Shown here: positions 47,848 through 57,986 of the stretch, one piece after another
Numbering within the stretch: the first letter of the stretch is position 1
Layout of the letters: every line of letters starts with the position of its first letter
NCBI RefSeq assembly: GCF_022601685.1
Contig: NZ_JAKUML010000012.1
Span: forward strand, 1-64,000
Length of the DNA stretch: 64,000 nucleotides
Direction: 5' to 3'
Source: Acinetobacter sedimenti
GTDB taxonomy: Bacteria > Pseudomonadota > Gammaproteobacteria > Pseudomonadales > Moraxellaceae
Made by a program: the position numbers and the translations under genes
The notes under the pieces: model-generated
Seen by the model: the letters and a program-made list of their open reading frames with translations, nothing else
The model's database searches: none
Told to the model about the DNA's origin: nothing

Positions 47848-48301
47848 ATATTTATATGCCTAAGCTTTAAAATGGCGCAAAATCTGACTTGCCAAATAAA
47901 GCTAAATTTCTAAGTTATTGGGTATTAAGCAAGTTTCAAGCCAAGCTTTGTGATCCAGTGGAGCAATTGCAAAAACATGCACTAAAAGCTTTCGGTTGCG
48001 ATGCTTGAGGTACCCAAAGTCTTTATGTTGGATCATGAAAAAGTATTTGCTGATCAATTTCAATGAATTAAAAGACTGGGTAAAATGGATTATATGCACA
48101 ATTGTGGGGCGAAATATTAAAATTTATATTTTTGCACCAAAATAAATCATTTTTAGTGTAAGGAAATATAAAGTGCTTTCATCTGAGTTGAGCGTAATGG
48201 GTTAAAAACTGACTGTGGATTGTGTTTGATTGTTATTGTGTTGACTATTTTTCTTGGGCAAAACACCTTACAATATAGCGATTGTTTCGGAGTGTCTAGT
48301 C
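47848..48301. other. 454-base region between ntrB and rimO, possible gene remnant
   Basis: No intact gene is seen. On the plus strand a coding-like piece, FLSYWVLSKFQAKLCDPVEQLQKHAL (first 20: FLSYWVLSKFQAKLCDPVEQ), runs from about 47889 to a stop near 48007. The next 100 bases stay open only by changing frame (EVPKVFMLDHEKVFADQFQ, then LINFNELKDWVKW). This could be a decayed gene, but I cannot name it. A 65-codon minus-strand frame at 47902-48099 overlaps the same bases and is not convincing. The rimO promoter should be in the right half. Confidence 0.35.
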
Positions 48302-49642
48302 ATGAAATCCCCAAAAGTAGGCTTTGTATCTTTAGGTTGTCCTAAGGCACTGGTTGATTCTGAGCGTATTTTGACTCAGCTGAAGACCGAAGGCTATGAA
48401 GTGGCACAGAATTATGATGGCGCAGACCTCGTAGTTGTGAATACGTGTGGATTTATCGAGTCGGCAGTTCTAGAGTCTTTAGATGCGATTGGTGAGGCGA
48501 TTAGTGAAAATGGCAAAGTGATCGTCACAGGTTGTTTGGGTAAAGACGAAGCAAAAATCCGTGAGATGCACCCAAGTGTACTCAAAGTCACAGGTGCGGC
48601 AGCGTATCAAGATGTGATGGATGCAGTCCATCAATATGTCCCCCAACAGCCGAAACACAATCCTTTTGTCGATCTTGTCCCTGAGCAGGGCATTCGTCTG
48701 ACACCGAAACATTATGCCTATTTAAAAATATCCGAAGGCTGTAATCATCGCTGTACCTTCTGCATTATTCCAAGTATGCGAGGTGATTTGGTATCACGTC
48801 CGATTAGTAGTGTGATGCAGGAAGCGCAAGCCTTGAAGCGTGCAGGTGTCAAAGAATTATTGGTCATTTCTCAAGATACTTCTGCTTATGGTGTCGATAC
48901 CAAATACAAGCTCGACTTTTGGGATGGTCAGCCTTTAAAAACCAAATTTTATGATCTTTGCGAAGCACTCGGTCAGCTTGGGATTTGGGTGCGTTTGCAT
49001 TATGTCTATCCGTATCCACACGTCGATGCAGCGATTGATCTGATGGCACAAGGTAAAATCTTGCCGTATTTAGATATTCCATTTCAACATGCGAGTCCAA
49101 GTGTATTAAAGGCGATGAAGCGCCCTGCACACAGTGAAAATACTTTGGATCGTATCAAAGCATGGCGTGAAAAATGCCCTGAACTGGTGATTCGCTCGAC
49201 TTTTGTGGTGGGTTTTCCTGGAGAAACTGAAGAAGATTTTCAATATTTGCTCGATTGGCTGAAAGAAGCACAACTTGATCGTGTTGGCTGTTTTAAATAT
49301 TCACCTGTAGAGGGTGCAACAGCGAACGATTTGCCAAATCATGTGCCAGAAGATATTCAGCAAGAGCGTTTTGAACGCTTTATGCAACTGCAACAAGAAA
49401 TTTCATCACAGAAATTACAGCAACGTATTGGTAAAACCATGACGGTCTTAGTCGATGAACTGGAGGCAGAGTATCCGGTGGCAGTGGCTCGCTCGTATGC
49501 TGATGCGCCTGAGATTGATGGTAATGTTTTTGTCGAAGATATTGATCGTGATGCGATTAAGGCAGGCAATTTAATTCGAGTGAAAATTACTGATGCTGAT
49601 GAATATGACTTGTTTGCCGAGCTGATTGAAGTCATTGCTTGA
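48302..49642 (+). CDS. rimO: RimO, ribosomal protein S12 methylthiotransferase
   Basis: RimO adds a methylthio group to an Asp of ribosomal protein S12. It is a radical-SAM enzyme related to MiaB, with [15 protein letters not shown] at the start, the UPF0004 cluster Cys (C in SLGCP, NTCGFI, GCLGKDE), the radical-SAM motif CNHRCTFC in [18 protein letters not shown], and a C-terminal TRAM domain. I chose the ATG at 48302, with CGGAG 9 bases upstream; an open extension of 16 codons upstream does not match the family. Confidence 0.95.
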   Translation: MKSPKVGFVSLGCPKALVDSERILTQLKTEGYEVAQNYDGADLVVVNTCGFIESAVLESLDAIGEAISENGKVIVTGCLGKDEAKIREMHPSVLKVTGAAAYQDVMDAVHQYVPQQPKHNPFVDLVPEQGIRLTPKHYAYLKISEGCNHRCTFCIIPSMRGDLVSRPISSVMQEAQALKRAGVKELLVISQDTSAYGVDTKYKLDFWDGQPLKTKFYDLCEALGQLGIWVRLHYVYPYPHVDAAIDLMAQGKILPYLDIPFQHASPSVLKAMKRPAHSENTLDRIKAWREKCPELVIRSTFVVGFPGETEEDFQYLLDWLKEAQLDRVGCFKYSPVEGATANDLPNHVPEDIQQERFERFMQLQQEISSQKLQQRIGKTMTVLVDELEAEYPVAVARSYADAPEIDGNVFVEDIDRDAIKAGNLIRVKITDADEYDLFAELIEVIA

Positions 49643-49713
49643 TCGAATAGCATATGAATTAAAGTTTGAATTGATTTTTAGAAAAGTATACACATAAATT
49701 TTGGAGCCTGATC

Positions 49714-50439
49714 ATGAGTGAAAAAAGTCCACGCTATACCCGTATTTTACTAAAGCTTTCTGGTGAGGCTTTGTCTGGAAATAAAGAAATGGGCATTGAT
49801 GCCACTGTACTTGATCAAATGTCATTATCCATTGCGCATTTGGTTGGACTCGGTGTGCAGGTTGGTATCGTGGTTGGCGGTGGTAATCTCTACCGTGGTA
49901 GCCAATTGCAAAAAGATGGCTTGGTTGGTCGTGTCACAGGTGATCAAATGGGTATGCTTGCGACCGTTATGAATGGCTTGGCAATGCGTGATGCTTTGGT
50001 GCGTCGTAATATCAAAACTCGTCTGATGTCTGCGCTTGAGATCGGTACGGTGGTTGAACCGTATTCAAGTCGTGATGCGATTCGTCATCTGAATAATGGT
50101 GAAGTGTGTGTCTTTGTTGCAGGCACAGGCAATCCATTCTTTACTACAGATACCGCAGCCTGCTTACGTGGGATTGAGATTGAATCAAAATTGATCTTAA
50201 AAGCCACCAAAGTCGATGGTGTGTATAACAAAGATCCAAGCAAATATGATGATGCGGTGAAATACGATAGTTTGACGTTTGACCAAGTGCTTGATGAAAA
50301 ACTCGGTGTGATGGACTTGACGGCGATCTGCTTATGTCGTGACCATGATGTCCCATTGCACGTCTTTGATATGAATAAATCAGGTGCATTGCTGTCAGTG
50401 GTGATGGGTGAAAATGAAGGTACGCGCGTTAGCAACTAA
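49714..50439 (+). CDS. pyrH: PyrH, UMP kinase
   Basis: PyrH phosphorylates UMP to UDP and belongs to the amino-acid-kinase fold. Landmarks are [59 protein letters not shown] and [12 protein letters not shown]. The 241-residue length is normal. It starts the pyrH-frr-uppS-cdsA-dxr-rseP-bamA cluster. A long hairpin lies between it and frr. Confidence 0.97.
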   Translation: MSEKSPRYTRILLKLSGEALSGNKEMGIDATVLDQMSLSIAHLVGLGVQVGIVVGGGNLYRGSQLQKDGLVGRVTGDQMGMLATVMNGLAMRDALVRRNIKTRLMSALEIGTVVEPYSSRDAIRHLNNGEVCVFVAGTGNPFFTTDTAACLRGIEIESKLILKATKVDGVYNKDPSKYDDAVKYDSLTFDQVLDEKLGVMDLTAICLCRDHDVPLHVFDMNKSGALLSVVMGENEGTRVSN

Positions 50440-50491
50440 ACTGAGCTTCAATCATTAAAATGATCACGCAGCATTTGCGGGTTTAAACAGA

Positions 50492-50523
50492 TTGCCGAAA
50501 AGTGAAGCTACACTTTTCGGCAA
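50492..50523. repeat. Perfect 13-bp hairpin between pyrH and frr
   Basis: TTGCCGAAAAGTG, a 6-base loop AAGCTA and the exact complement form a stable stem. On the plus strand no T-run follows, so it is not a standard terminator for pyrH. It ends about 10 bases before a perfect TATAAT (50533-50538), so it overlaps where a -35 box for frr would be. It could stabilise the pyrH 3' end, partly attenuate reading into frr, or be an operator. Confidence 0.8.
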
Positions 50524-50532
50524 AAATTCATT

Positions 50533-50538
50533 TATAAT
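50533..50538 (+). promoter_or_regulatory. Candidate -10 box for frr
   Basis: A perfect TATAAT lies 35 bases before the frr start. The matching -35 region falls inside the hairpin and is a poor consensus match (near TACACT at 50509-50514, spacer 18). Confidence 0.45.
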
Positions 50539-50573
50539 GATGCAATTTTTGAAAATTTGATACGGAATACAGC

Positions 50574-51128
50574 ATGATTAATGACCTTAAAAAAGATGGC
50601 GAACAACGCATGCAAAAGAGCCTTGAATCATTAGAGCAAGGCTTTGCCAAAGTGCGTACAGGACGTGCGCATCCATCTATGCTCAATGGCGTTATGGTGC
50701 CGTATTATGGTTCAGACGTGCCGTTGAATCAGGTAGCGAGTGTTGGTTTGGATGATTCTCGAACTTTACTTGTACAGCCGTTTGAGAAAAATATGGTGTC
50801 TGCGGTGGATAAGGCGATTCGTGAAAGTGATTTGGGTTTAAACCCGATCTCTGCCGATGTGATTCGTGTGCCACTACCAGCACTCACTGAAGAAACTCGC
50901 CGTGATATGCAAAAGCTTGCACGTTCTGAAGCAGAAAATGCCAAAGTGGCGATTCGTAATATTCGCCGTGATGTATTGGGTGATGTGAAAGATTTATTGA
51001 AAGAAAAAGAAATTTCTGAAGATGACGAGCGTCGTGCAGGGGATGATATTCAGAAACTCACTGATAAATATGTTGCTGAAGTGGATAAGCGCTTAGCCGA
51101 TAAAGAAGCGGAATTGATGCAGGTATAA
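50574..51128 (+). CDS. frr: Ribosome recycling factor
   Basis: RRF splits post-termination ribosomes together with EF-G. The sequence has the standard order [34 protein letters not shown], a hinge region, [15 protein letters not shown] and a C-terminal helix ending [10 protein letters not shown]. Its 184 residues are the usual length. uppS begins 4 bases after its stop. Confidence 0.97.
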   Translation: MINDLKKDGEQRMQKSLESLEQGFAKVRTGRAHPSMLNGVMVPYYGSDVPLNQVASVGLDDSRTLLVQPFEKNMVSAVDKAIRESDLGLNPISADVIRVPLPALTEETRRDMQKLARSEAENAKVAIRNIRRDVLGDVKDLLKEKEISEDDERRAGDDIQKLTDKYVAEVDKRLADKEAELMQV

Positions 51129-51132
51129 GTTT

Positions 51133-51903
51133 TTGACTGTCACGATTCAACCGATGATTTCTGCGTCTACTCTGCCAAAGCATGTTGCCATTATTATGGA
51201 TGGCAATAATCGCTATGGGAAACGCAATCATTTAGACTCGGGTGGTGGGCATCGCGCGGGTAAAGATCGGCTTGATCCGCTAGTGGAGCATTGTCGTGCG
51301 ATTGGTATTCAATCCCTTACAGTGTTTGCTTTTTCCAGTGAAAATTGGAATCGTCCCGAGTCAGAAGTCGCTTTATTAATGCAACTTCTTGAAGAAACTG
51401 TCATAGAGCAAAAGCCGAGAATGATAAAGCATCAGATTGCCTTACGTTTTATTGGTGATCGTTCGAAACTTTCCGCACGTTTACAACAGCTAATGCTTGA
51501 TGCAGAGCAAGAAACAGCACAATATACTGCGATGACCTTGACCATTGCGATTAGCTATGGTGGCATGTGGGATATGGTGCAGGCAGCAAAAAGCTTAGCG
51601 CAACAAGTGCAACAGAATCAGCTCACTCTTGACGAGATTGATGAGCACACTTTCCATCAACAAACCTGCTTAAATGATCTTGCGCCTGTAGATGTCTTGA
51701 TCCGCACAGGCGGGGACTTTCGCTTATCTAATTTTTTATTATGGCAGACTGCTTATGCAGAGCTATTTTTTACAGAAACTTTATGGCCTGACTTTTCAGT
51801 GGAAGAGTTTGATCGAATTTTAAAAGACTTTGCACAGCGTGAACGTCGTTTTGGTAAAACTTCTGAGCAAGTGCAAGCCATCCAATATCATACTGAGAAT
51901 TAA
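51133..51903 (+). CDS. uppS: UppS, undecaprenyl-diphosphate synthase
   Basis: UppS elongates farnesyl-PP with eight isopentenyl-PP units in cis to give the carrier for peptidoglycan and O-antigen. Seen are HVAIIMDGNNRYGK with catalytic Asp23, FAFSSENWNRP, and RTGGDFRLSNFLLWQTAYAELFF. The Trp usual in MDGNGRWA is Tyr here. I accept a TTG start at 51133, with AGGT 9 bases upstream; the next ATG is at 51154 without a good ribosome-binding site. cdsA follows by 3 bases. Confidence 0.94.
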   Translation: MTVTIQPMISASTLPKHVAIIMDGNNRYGKRNHLDSGGGHRAGKDRLDPLVEHCRAIGIQSLTVFAFSSENWNRPESEVALLMQLLEETVIEQKPRMIKHQIALRFIGDRSKLSARLQQLMLDAEQETAQYTAMTLTIAISYGGMWDMVQAAKSLAQQVQQNQLTLDEIDEHTFHQQTCLNDLAPVDVLIRTGGDFRLSNFLLWQTAYAELFFTETLWPDFSVEEFDRILKDFAQRERRFGKTSEQVQAIQYHTEN

Positions 51904-51906
51904 AAT

Positions 51907-52740
51907 ATGTTAGAGCGGATCATCACCGCATTGGTTTTGTTGGTTGTCGTACTCGTGTGTATGTTTGCAAGTACTTCAGCATATCCAATGATTGGACTTA
52001 TGACTTTAGCCGCTTTGGGCGCAGGCTACGAGTGGTTGAAACTTGTGCCATTACAAGCGGATACGCAAAATCATAAGATGGTCGCTGCATGGTACTACGG
52101 TAGTGCGCTTGCGTTAGTGTCATTGCTTTGCATGCTCTATCTTGCAGACGTATGGATTCTATTTTGGTTAGCCTCGATACTCATCTGGGCAGTAAGTATC
52201 GTTTGGGTACGTCGTTATCCGAACTATGATGCATGGTTTAATTCTTCATTATTAATTGTAGGTGCTGTATTTGTACTTGCTGCAGTGACGGCGATATTCT
52301 TTCTGTGGCAGTTTTCGCCGTGGTGGTTGATGTATGTGTTCCTCTTGGTCTGGGGAGCTGATTCAGGCGCATATTTTGTCGGACGTAAGTTTGGTATGCG
52401 CAAACTCGCACCCAATGTTAGCCCAAATAAGTCAGTAGAAGGGTTGCTCGGTGGATTGGCAACTTCGGCGTTGATTATGATTGCTGTATCAGCGGTATAT
52501 TTAGAGCTTAGCACCACAGCTTTTATTATTTTCCTGCTTTTATCGATGGTCACAGTGGCGGCATCAGTACAGGGCGATTTGGTCGAGTCGATGATCAAGC
52601 GCCGTGCAGGGGTGAAAGATTCAGGACGTATATTTCCAGGTCATGGTGGTGTGCTTGATCGTATAGATTCTTTGCTCTCGGCAACGCCGATCTTTGCAGC
52701 AGGTTTGTATTTACTCAAGCTTATGGGAATTGATGTTTGA
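51907..52740 (+). CDS. cdsA: CdsA, phosphatidate cytidylyltransferase
   Basis: CdsA makes CDP-diacylglycerol from phosphatidate and CTP for all phospholipids. It is a multi-helix membrane protein (about eight helices). The C-terminal signature is complete: SMIKRRAGVKDSGRIFPGHG followed by GVLDRIDS. Length 277 is normal. Its stop overlaps the dxr start (TGATG). Confidence 0.95.
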   Translation: MLERIITALVLLVVVLVCMFASTSAYPMIGLMTLAALGAGYEWLKLVPLQADTQNHKMVAAWYYGSALALVSLLCMLYLADVWILFWLASILIWAVSIVWVRRYPNYDAWFNSSLLIVGAVFVLAAVTAIFFLWQFSPWWLMYVFLLVWGADSGAYFVGRKFGMRKLAPNVSPNKSVEGLLGGLATSALIMIAVSAVYLELSTTAFIIFLLLSMVTVAASVQGDLVESMIKRRAGVKDSGRIFPGHGGVLDRIDSLLSATPIFAAGLYLLKLMGIDV

Positions 52741-53948
52741 TGAAGCAGTCGGTTGCGATACTCGGGGCGACTGGCTCGATTGGACAAAGTACCTTAAAGA
52801 TCTTAACCGAACATAGCGATGATTATCAGGTGTATGCGGTCACAGGACAGCATCGCATCACTGAGCTCGTTGATATTTGCCTACAATATCAACCCAAAGT
52901 GGTCGGTATCCCATCTGTGCAATTGGATCAATTTAAAAAAATAGCACATGAGAAAAAACTGCAACCATTGCCTGAATTGGTTTTTGATGAACAAGGTTTA
53001 GTTGAGATTTCCTCAAATTCTGAGGTGGATATTGTCATGGCTGCGATCGTCGGTGCGGCGGGTTTGTTGCCGACTTTGTCTGCGGTCAAATCAGGCAAGC
53101 GTGTTTTACTTGCCAATAAAGAAGCCTTGGTGATGTCAGGGGATTTGCTGCTATCTGAGGCGAAAAAATCAGGGGCATTGTTACTTCCAGTAGACTCTGA
53201 GCATAATGCGATTTTTCAATGTTTGCCTGAGTCGTATTTTTCGCATCGAAATGAAAATAAACAGCCACAACTTGGCTTATCGCAAATTTTACTTACCGCA
53301 TCTGGCGGACCATTTTTACATTTCGATCAATCACAATTAGAAAACGTTACACCTGCTCAGGCGTGTAAACACCCGAATTGGTCAATGGGGCAGAAGATTT
53401 CAGTCGATTCGGCAACCTTAATGAATAAAGGTTTGGAGCTGATCGAAGCGTGTCATTTATTTTCAATTTCTGAACATTTTGTTACAGTGGTAATTCATCC
53501 ACAAAGTATTATTCACTCAATGGTACAGTATATTGATGGTTCGACCCTTGCGCAGATGGGCAATCCTGATATGTGTACGCCGATTGCGCATGCTTTGGCT
53601 TGGCCAAAGCGTATCTCGACTTCAGTGCAGGCTTTAAATTTGTTTGATGTACAAAAATTGGATTTTTATCCACCAGACCACCAAAAATTCCCTGCCTTAA
53701 ATTTGGCACGTGAAGCGATGCGTGTTGGTGGCACAGCACCGACAATTCTGAATGCGGCGAATGAAATCGCAGTACAAGCCTTCTTAGAAGGGCGGATCAA
53801 ATTTACTCAAATCACAAATCTCGTTGCTGAGATGCTCAATCAAGTGTCTGCACAAGTTGCGAGCAATATTGAAAATATTTTACAAGTCGATCGCCATGTA
53901 CGTGAGCGTTCAATAGCGTGGATCGAAGATCATGGAGTACCTCTATGA
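52740..53948 (+). CDS. dxr: Dxr, 1-deoxy-D-xylulose 5-phosphate reductoisomerase
   Basis: Dxr is the second enzyme of the MEP isoprenoid pathway. It has the NADPH motif ILGATGSIGQSTL, the metal/substrate region LLPVDSEHNAIFQCL, and NKGLELIEACHLF. The 402-residue length is normal. I used the ATG at 52740, which overlaps the cdsA stop, instead of the TTG one codon before. It supplies isoprenoid units to UppS, encoded two genes upstream. Confidence 0.96.
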   Translation: MKQSVAILGATGSIGQSTLKILTEHSDDYQVYAVTGQHRITELVDICLQYQPKVVGIPSVQLDQFKKIAHEKKLQPLPELVFDEQGLVEISSNSEVDIVMAAIVGAAGLLPTLSAVKSGKRVLLANKEALVMSGDLLLSEAKKSGALLLPVDSEHNAIFQCLPESYFSHRNENKQPQLGLSQILLTASGGPFLHFDQSQLENVTPAQACKHPNWSMGQKISVDSATLMNKGLELIEACHLFSISEHFVTVVIHPQSIIHSMVQYIDGSTLAQMGNPDMCTPIAHALAWPKRISTSVQALNLFDVQKLDFYPPDHQKFPALNLAREAMRVGGTAPTILNAANEIAVQAFLEGRIKFTQITNLVAEMLNQVSAQVASNIENILQVDRHVRERSIAWIEDHGVPL

Positions 53949-55315
53949 GCATTCTCTTCATTGTCTTTGCCGCCTTGATGCTACTTGGACCATTGATTGC
54001 GATTCATGAGTTTGGTCACTACTGGGTGGCTCGACGTCTTGGTGTCAAAGTCTTGGTTTACTCGATTGGTTTTGGACCAAGTCTTTTGCAATGGACGTCT
54101 AAAAAATCGGGCATTCAATATCGCTTTGCCGCATTTCCACTCGGTGGTTATGTGCGCATGCTTGATGAGCGTGAAGGCGATGTGCCGAAAGATCAGGTGC
54201 ATCTCGCTTTTAATCGTCAGTCGCCGTGGAAACGTATTGCCATTGTTGCAGCAGGGCCATTGATTAATTTGTTGTTGGCTGTGGTGTTGTTTTGGGCGCT
54301 GTATTTGCCAGCAAGTGAACAGCTGAATACGCGTATTGGACGGGTTTTGGAGCAAACTCCTGCTGCACAAGTTGATCTGCGTATTGGTGATAAAATCACT
54401 GCGGTTGATGGTCAGGCGACGCCGACTTGGGAAAAGTTGAATTATGCTTTGCTTGAGCGTATGGGTGAGAGTGGGACACTTGCGGTACAGGTGGAGCGTC
54501 AAGTTTCACCAAATGGCACTCAAACTTTAGAAAAGCAGTTACCAATAGAAAATTTTATTAAAGATCAAAGCCAATCACCATTACAAAGTTTAGGCTTTAT
54601 GCCGTATCAGCCGAAAATCAAACCTGTGATTGGTGAGATTAGCTCAGGTGGTGCTGCAGAGCGACAAGGCATGAAAGTTGGTGATGAGATCACAGCGATT
54701 AATGGCAATGCGGTCGATGATTGGTATCAGGTGGTGGAATATATTCGCCAGTCGCCTGAGAAGCTGATGACATTTACCGTACTACGTAATGCTCAAAGTA
54801 TTGATTTAAAAGTTATGCCTCAAGCACGTAAAGATGCGATGGGTACGGAAACAGGTTTTATTGGTGCAGGGATTAAAGCTGAGAGTTTTGTGATTCCTGA
54901 TGCGTATAAGCAGACGATTCAATATAGTCCGATGGAAGCATTGTTCCGTGCAACGGATAAGACATGGCAGCTGTCTGTGATGACAGTCAATGGGATTGTT
55001 AAAATGGTAAAAGGGTTAATTGGATTAGACAATTTGTCAGGACCAATTACCATTGCCAAAGTTGCAGGACAAAGTGCTGAAATGGGTTGGCAGACCTTTT
55101 TCTCCTTTATGGCGCTGATGAGTGTCAGTCTAGGTGTGTTAAATTTGTTACCGATTCCTATGCTTGACGGCGGACATTTAGTATATTACCTCATCGAATT
55201 GATTCGTGGGCGACCTGTATCAGAGCAAGTGCAGATGTTTGGGCTTAAAATTGGCATGGCATTGCTTGGCATGATGATGTTGTTGGCATTGTTTAATGAC
55301 TTTATGCGATTTTAA
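53945..55315 (+). CDS. rseP: RseP, site-2 intramembrane zinc metalloprotease
   Basis: RseP performs regulated intramembrane proteolysis, in E. coli of RseA and signal-peptide remnants. The first helix carries the zinc motif HEFGH (H21, E22, H25), two PDZ domains follow (about residues 110-290), and the last membrane segments contain the third ligand in PIPMLDGGHL. The ATG at 53945 overlaps the dxr stop (ATGA), typical of this cluster. bamA follows after 176 bases. Confidence 0.95.
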   Translation: MSILFIVFAALMLLGPLIAIHEFGHYWVARRLGVKVLVYSIGFGPSLLQWTSKKSGIQYRFAAFPLGGYVRMLDEREGDVPKDQVHLAFNRQSPWKRIAIVAAGPLINLLLAVVLFWALYLPASEQLNTRIGRVLEQTPAAQVDLRIGDKITAVDGQATPTWEKLNYALLERMGESGTLAVQVERQVSPNGTQTLEKQLPIENFIKDQSQSPLQSLGFMPYQPKIKPVIGEISSGGAAERQGMKVGDEITAINGNAVDDWYQVVEYIRQSPEKLMTFTVLRNAQSIDLKVMPQARKDAMGTETGFIGAGIKAESFVIPDAYKQTIQYSPMEALFRATDKTWQLSVMTVNGIVKMVKGLIGLDNLSGPITIAKVAGQSAEMGWQTFFSFMALMSVSLGVLNLLPIPMLDGGHLVYYLIELIRGRPVSEQVQMFGLKIGMALLGMMMLLALFNDFMRF

Positions 55316-55491
55316 TCGATGAGATTTGAAAAAATTGATCGACTTGAAAATCTAAGATTTTGGATTTCATTTATCAATCTAAAATCCGAATGATAGATGA
55401 GCGTATTTACGCAAAGAATTTTTATACAAAGATTTGATGGTGGCGTTTTCGGACAAAGCCAACGACTGAAAAAAGACTGGAACTGAACACT

Positions 55492-57924
55492 ATGCGTCAT
55501 AATGCTTATTTCATGCCTTTAGCACTGGTCAGTGCGATGGCGATTGTACAAACTGCACATGCAGAAACTTTTCAAGTCAGTGATATTCGTATCGATGGCT
55601 TGGTACGTTTGACACCTGCGTCTGTGTATAGTGTTTTACCAGTCAGTAGTGGTGATCAGGTCGATGATACAGCGATTGCTGCATCGGTACGTGCATTGTA
55701 CGAGTCAGGTAACTTTGATGATGTGCAAGCCAATCGTCAAGGCAATGTTTTAACTTTTAAAGTGGTTGAGCGTCCAGTCATTGCAAAAGTCGAGCTTGAT
55801 GGCAATAAGCTGATCCCGGCTGAAGCTTTAAACGAAGGTTTAAAGAAAATGGGCTTGGCTGAAGGCGAAGTACTGAAAAAGTCAGTCTTGCAAAATGTTG
55901 AGAATGAATTAGAGCAACAATATACCCAACAAGGTCGTTATAACGCAGATGTGCAAGTGCAGACTGTTGCTCGCCCCAATAACCGTGTTGATTTAAAACT
56001 ATTATTTAATGAAGGTGATGCAGCCAAAGTTGTTAACATCAATGTTATTGGTAATACGGTATTTAAAGATAGTGATATTGAGCGTGCATTTGCGGTCAAA
56101 GAAAGTTCTTGGTCATCGATCTTGACACGTAATGATCGTTATGCCAAAGAGCGTATGACAGCGAGCTTAGAAGCGTTACGTGCGATGTACCTCAATGATG
56201 GTTATATCAACTTTGAAGTGCTCAATTCACAGCTCAATATCAGTGAAGATAAAAAACGTATTTTCATCGAAGTCAGTATTGATGAAGGTGAGCAATTTAA
56301 ATTTGGTGAAACCAAGTTTTTAGGTGATGCACTGTATAGCGAATCAGACTTAAAAGCATTACAGCTTTATAAGTCTGGTGAAACCTATTCACAGGCACGT
56401 GTGAATACATTAAAACAGCTATTAACTCGTAAGTTTGGGAATGCAGGTTATTACTACGCTGAAGTGAATGTGGTTCCTGAAATCAACGAAGAAACTAAAA
56501 CTGTTGATTTGAATTATTATATCAATCCAGGTCAGCAAATCACCGTACGTCGTATTAACTTTACAGGTAATAATAAAACTGCCGATGAAGTATTACGCCG
56601 TGAATTGCGTCAGATGGAAGGTGCTTTAGCAAGTAATGAAAAAATTGACTTGTCTAAAGTACGTTTAGAGCGTACAGGTTTCTTTGAAACTGTTGAGATT
56701 ACGCCTGCTCGTGTGCCAAACGCACCTGATCAAGTGGATCTTAATGTTGCGGTCAAAGAGCAGCATTCAGGGACAAGTACCATTGCTGTAGGTTATTCTG
56801 AAAGCGGTGGTGTGACCTATCAGTTAGGCTTAAGTCAAACCAACTTTATGGGTACAGGGAATCGAGTGTCTATCGACCTATCTCGTTCAGAAACCCTTGA
56901 TTATTATAATTTAAACATCTATGACCCGTACTTTACCATTGATGGAATTAGTCGTGGCTACAATGTTTATTATCGTAAAACCAAGCTTGATGAAGACTAT
57001 AACGTCAGTAATTATGTGACCGACTCAATCGGTGGTTCTTTAACTTTTGGTTATCCACTGGATGAAAATCAGAACATCAGTGCAACTTTAAATGTAGATA
57101 AAACTAAAGTGACAACAGGTGCTTATGTATCAACCTATGTACGAGATTATTTACTAGAAAATGGTGGTAAGGCGACAGGTACGAGCCAATATTGTACGGA
57201 TGATTACGAACTTAATGATGAGGGTGAGTATGAGTGTACAGGAATTATTGAAACGTATGATAGTGAGTTCCAAGGTGAATTTCTTACGTATAATTTGAAT
57301 TTATCGTGGGCATATAATACTTTAAACCGTCCAGTCTTCCCAACTAAAGGGATCTATCACCGCTTAAGTGTTGATGCAGCATTACCAGGTAGTGATGTCG
57401 AGTATCAAAAAGCGACTTATGATACACAAGCGTATCTACCACTTTGGGACAGCGGTTTTGTCTTGCGTGGCTATGGTAAGCTTGGTTATGGGCACGATCT
57501 ACCATTCTACAAAAACTTCTTTGCGGGTGGCTATGGCTCGGTACGTGGTTTTGACACCAATACATTGGGTCCACAATATGATTCAGTCATTTATGAACAA
57601 ACCAATACCAGTGATCCTGACCCAGAAGAGGTCGGTGGTAATGCTTTGATTCAAGGTGGTATGGAGCTTGTATTACCAATGCCAACCAAGAGTGACTGGG
57701 CACGTCAGATTCGCCCTGTGATGTTTATCGAGGGTGGTCAAGTTTTTGATACCGAATCTGACGAATATGATGTTGATTTCAATGAAATGCGTTATAGCGC
57801 AGGTGTTGGGTTTACATGGATTACCATGATTGGGCCATTATCATTGAGCTATGCGTATCCATTGAATGACAAAAAAGGTGATGATACCAAGTCAATACAA
57901 TTTGAGATTGGTCGTACCTTCTAA
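55492..57924 (+). CDS. bamA: BamA, outer-membrane protein assembly factor
   Basis: BamA folds and inserts beta-barrel proteins into the outer membrane. It has a signal peptide ending QTAHA before ETFQVSDIRIDG, five POTRA domains (about residues 24-430) and a 16-strand barrel. The conserved loop-6 motif VRGF is in GYGSVRGFDTN, and the C-terminus ends QFEIGRTF with the terminal Phe. A predicted outside loop (about residues 543-583) is acidic and holds two Cys (QYCTDD and YECTG), which may form a disulfide. Confidence 0.96.
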   Translation: MRHNAYFMPLALVSAMAIVQTAHAETFQVSDIRIDGLVRLTPASVYSVLPVSSGDQVDDTAIAASVRALYESGNFDDVQANRQGNVLTFKVVERPVIAKVELDGNKLIPAEALNEGLKKMGLAEGEVLKKSVLQNVENELEQQYTQQGRYNADVQVQTVARPNNRVDLKLLFNEGDAAKVVNINVIGNTVFKDSDIERAFAVKESSWSSILTRNDRYAKERMTASLEALRAMYLNDGYINFEVLNSQLNISEDKKRIFIEVSIDEGEQFKFGETKFLGDALYSESDLKALQLYKSGETYSQARVNTLKQLLTRKFGNAGYYYAEVNVVPEINEETKTVDLNYYINPGQQITVRRINFTGNNKTADEVLRRELRQMEGALASNEKIDLSKVRLERTGFFETVEITPARVPNAPDQVDLNVAVKEQHSGTSTIAVGYSESGGVTYQLGLSQTNFMGTGNRVSIDLSRSETLDYYNLNIYDPYFTIDGISRGYNVYYRKTKLDEDYNVSNYVTDSIGGSLTFGYPLDENQNISATLNVDKTKVTTGAYVSTYVRDYLLENGGKATGTSQYCTDDYELNDEGEYECTGIIETYDSEFQGEFLTYNLNLSWAYNTLNRPVFPTKGIYHRLSVDAALPGSDVEYQKATYDTQAYLPLWDSGFVLRGYGKLGYGHDLPFYKNFFAGGYGSVRGFDTNTLGPQYDSVIYEQTNTSDPDPEEVGGNALIQGGMELVLPMPTKSDWARQIRPVMFIEGGQVFDTESDEYDVDFNEMRYSAGVGFTWITMIGPLSLSYAYPLNDKKGDDTKSIQFEIGRTF

Positions 57925-57986
57925 TACCACTTAATATGCAATGTGTAACTGTATAAAACGGAAACCATAATAAAGGGAGTAAAATT

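Noticed and set aside
53981..54502. 173-codon minus-strand frame inside rseP
   Set aside because: It lies opposite the conserved HEFGH and PDZ regions of RseP and has no family features.
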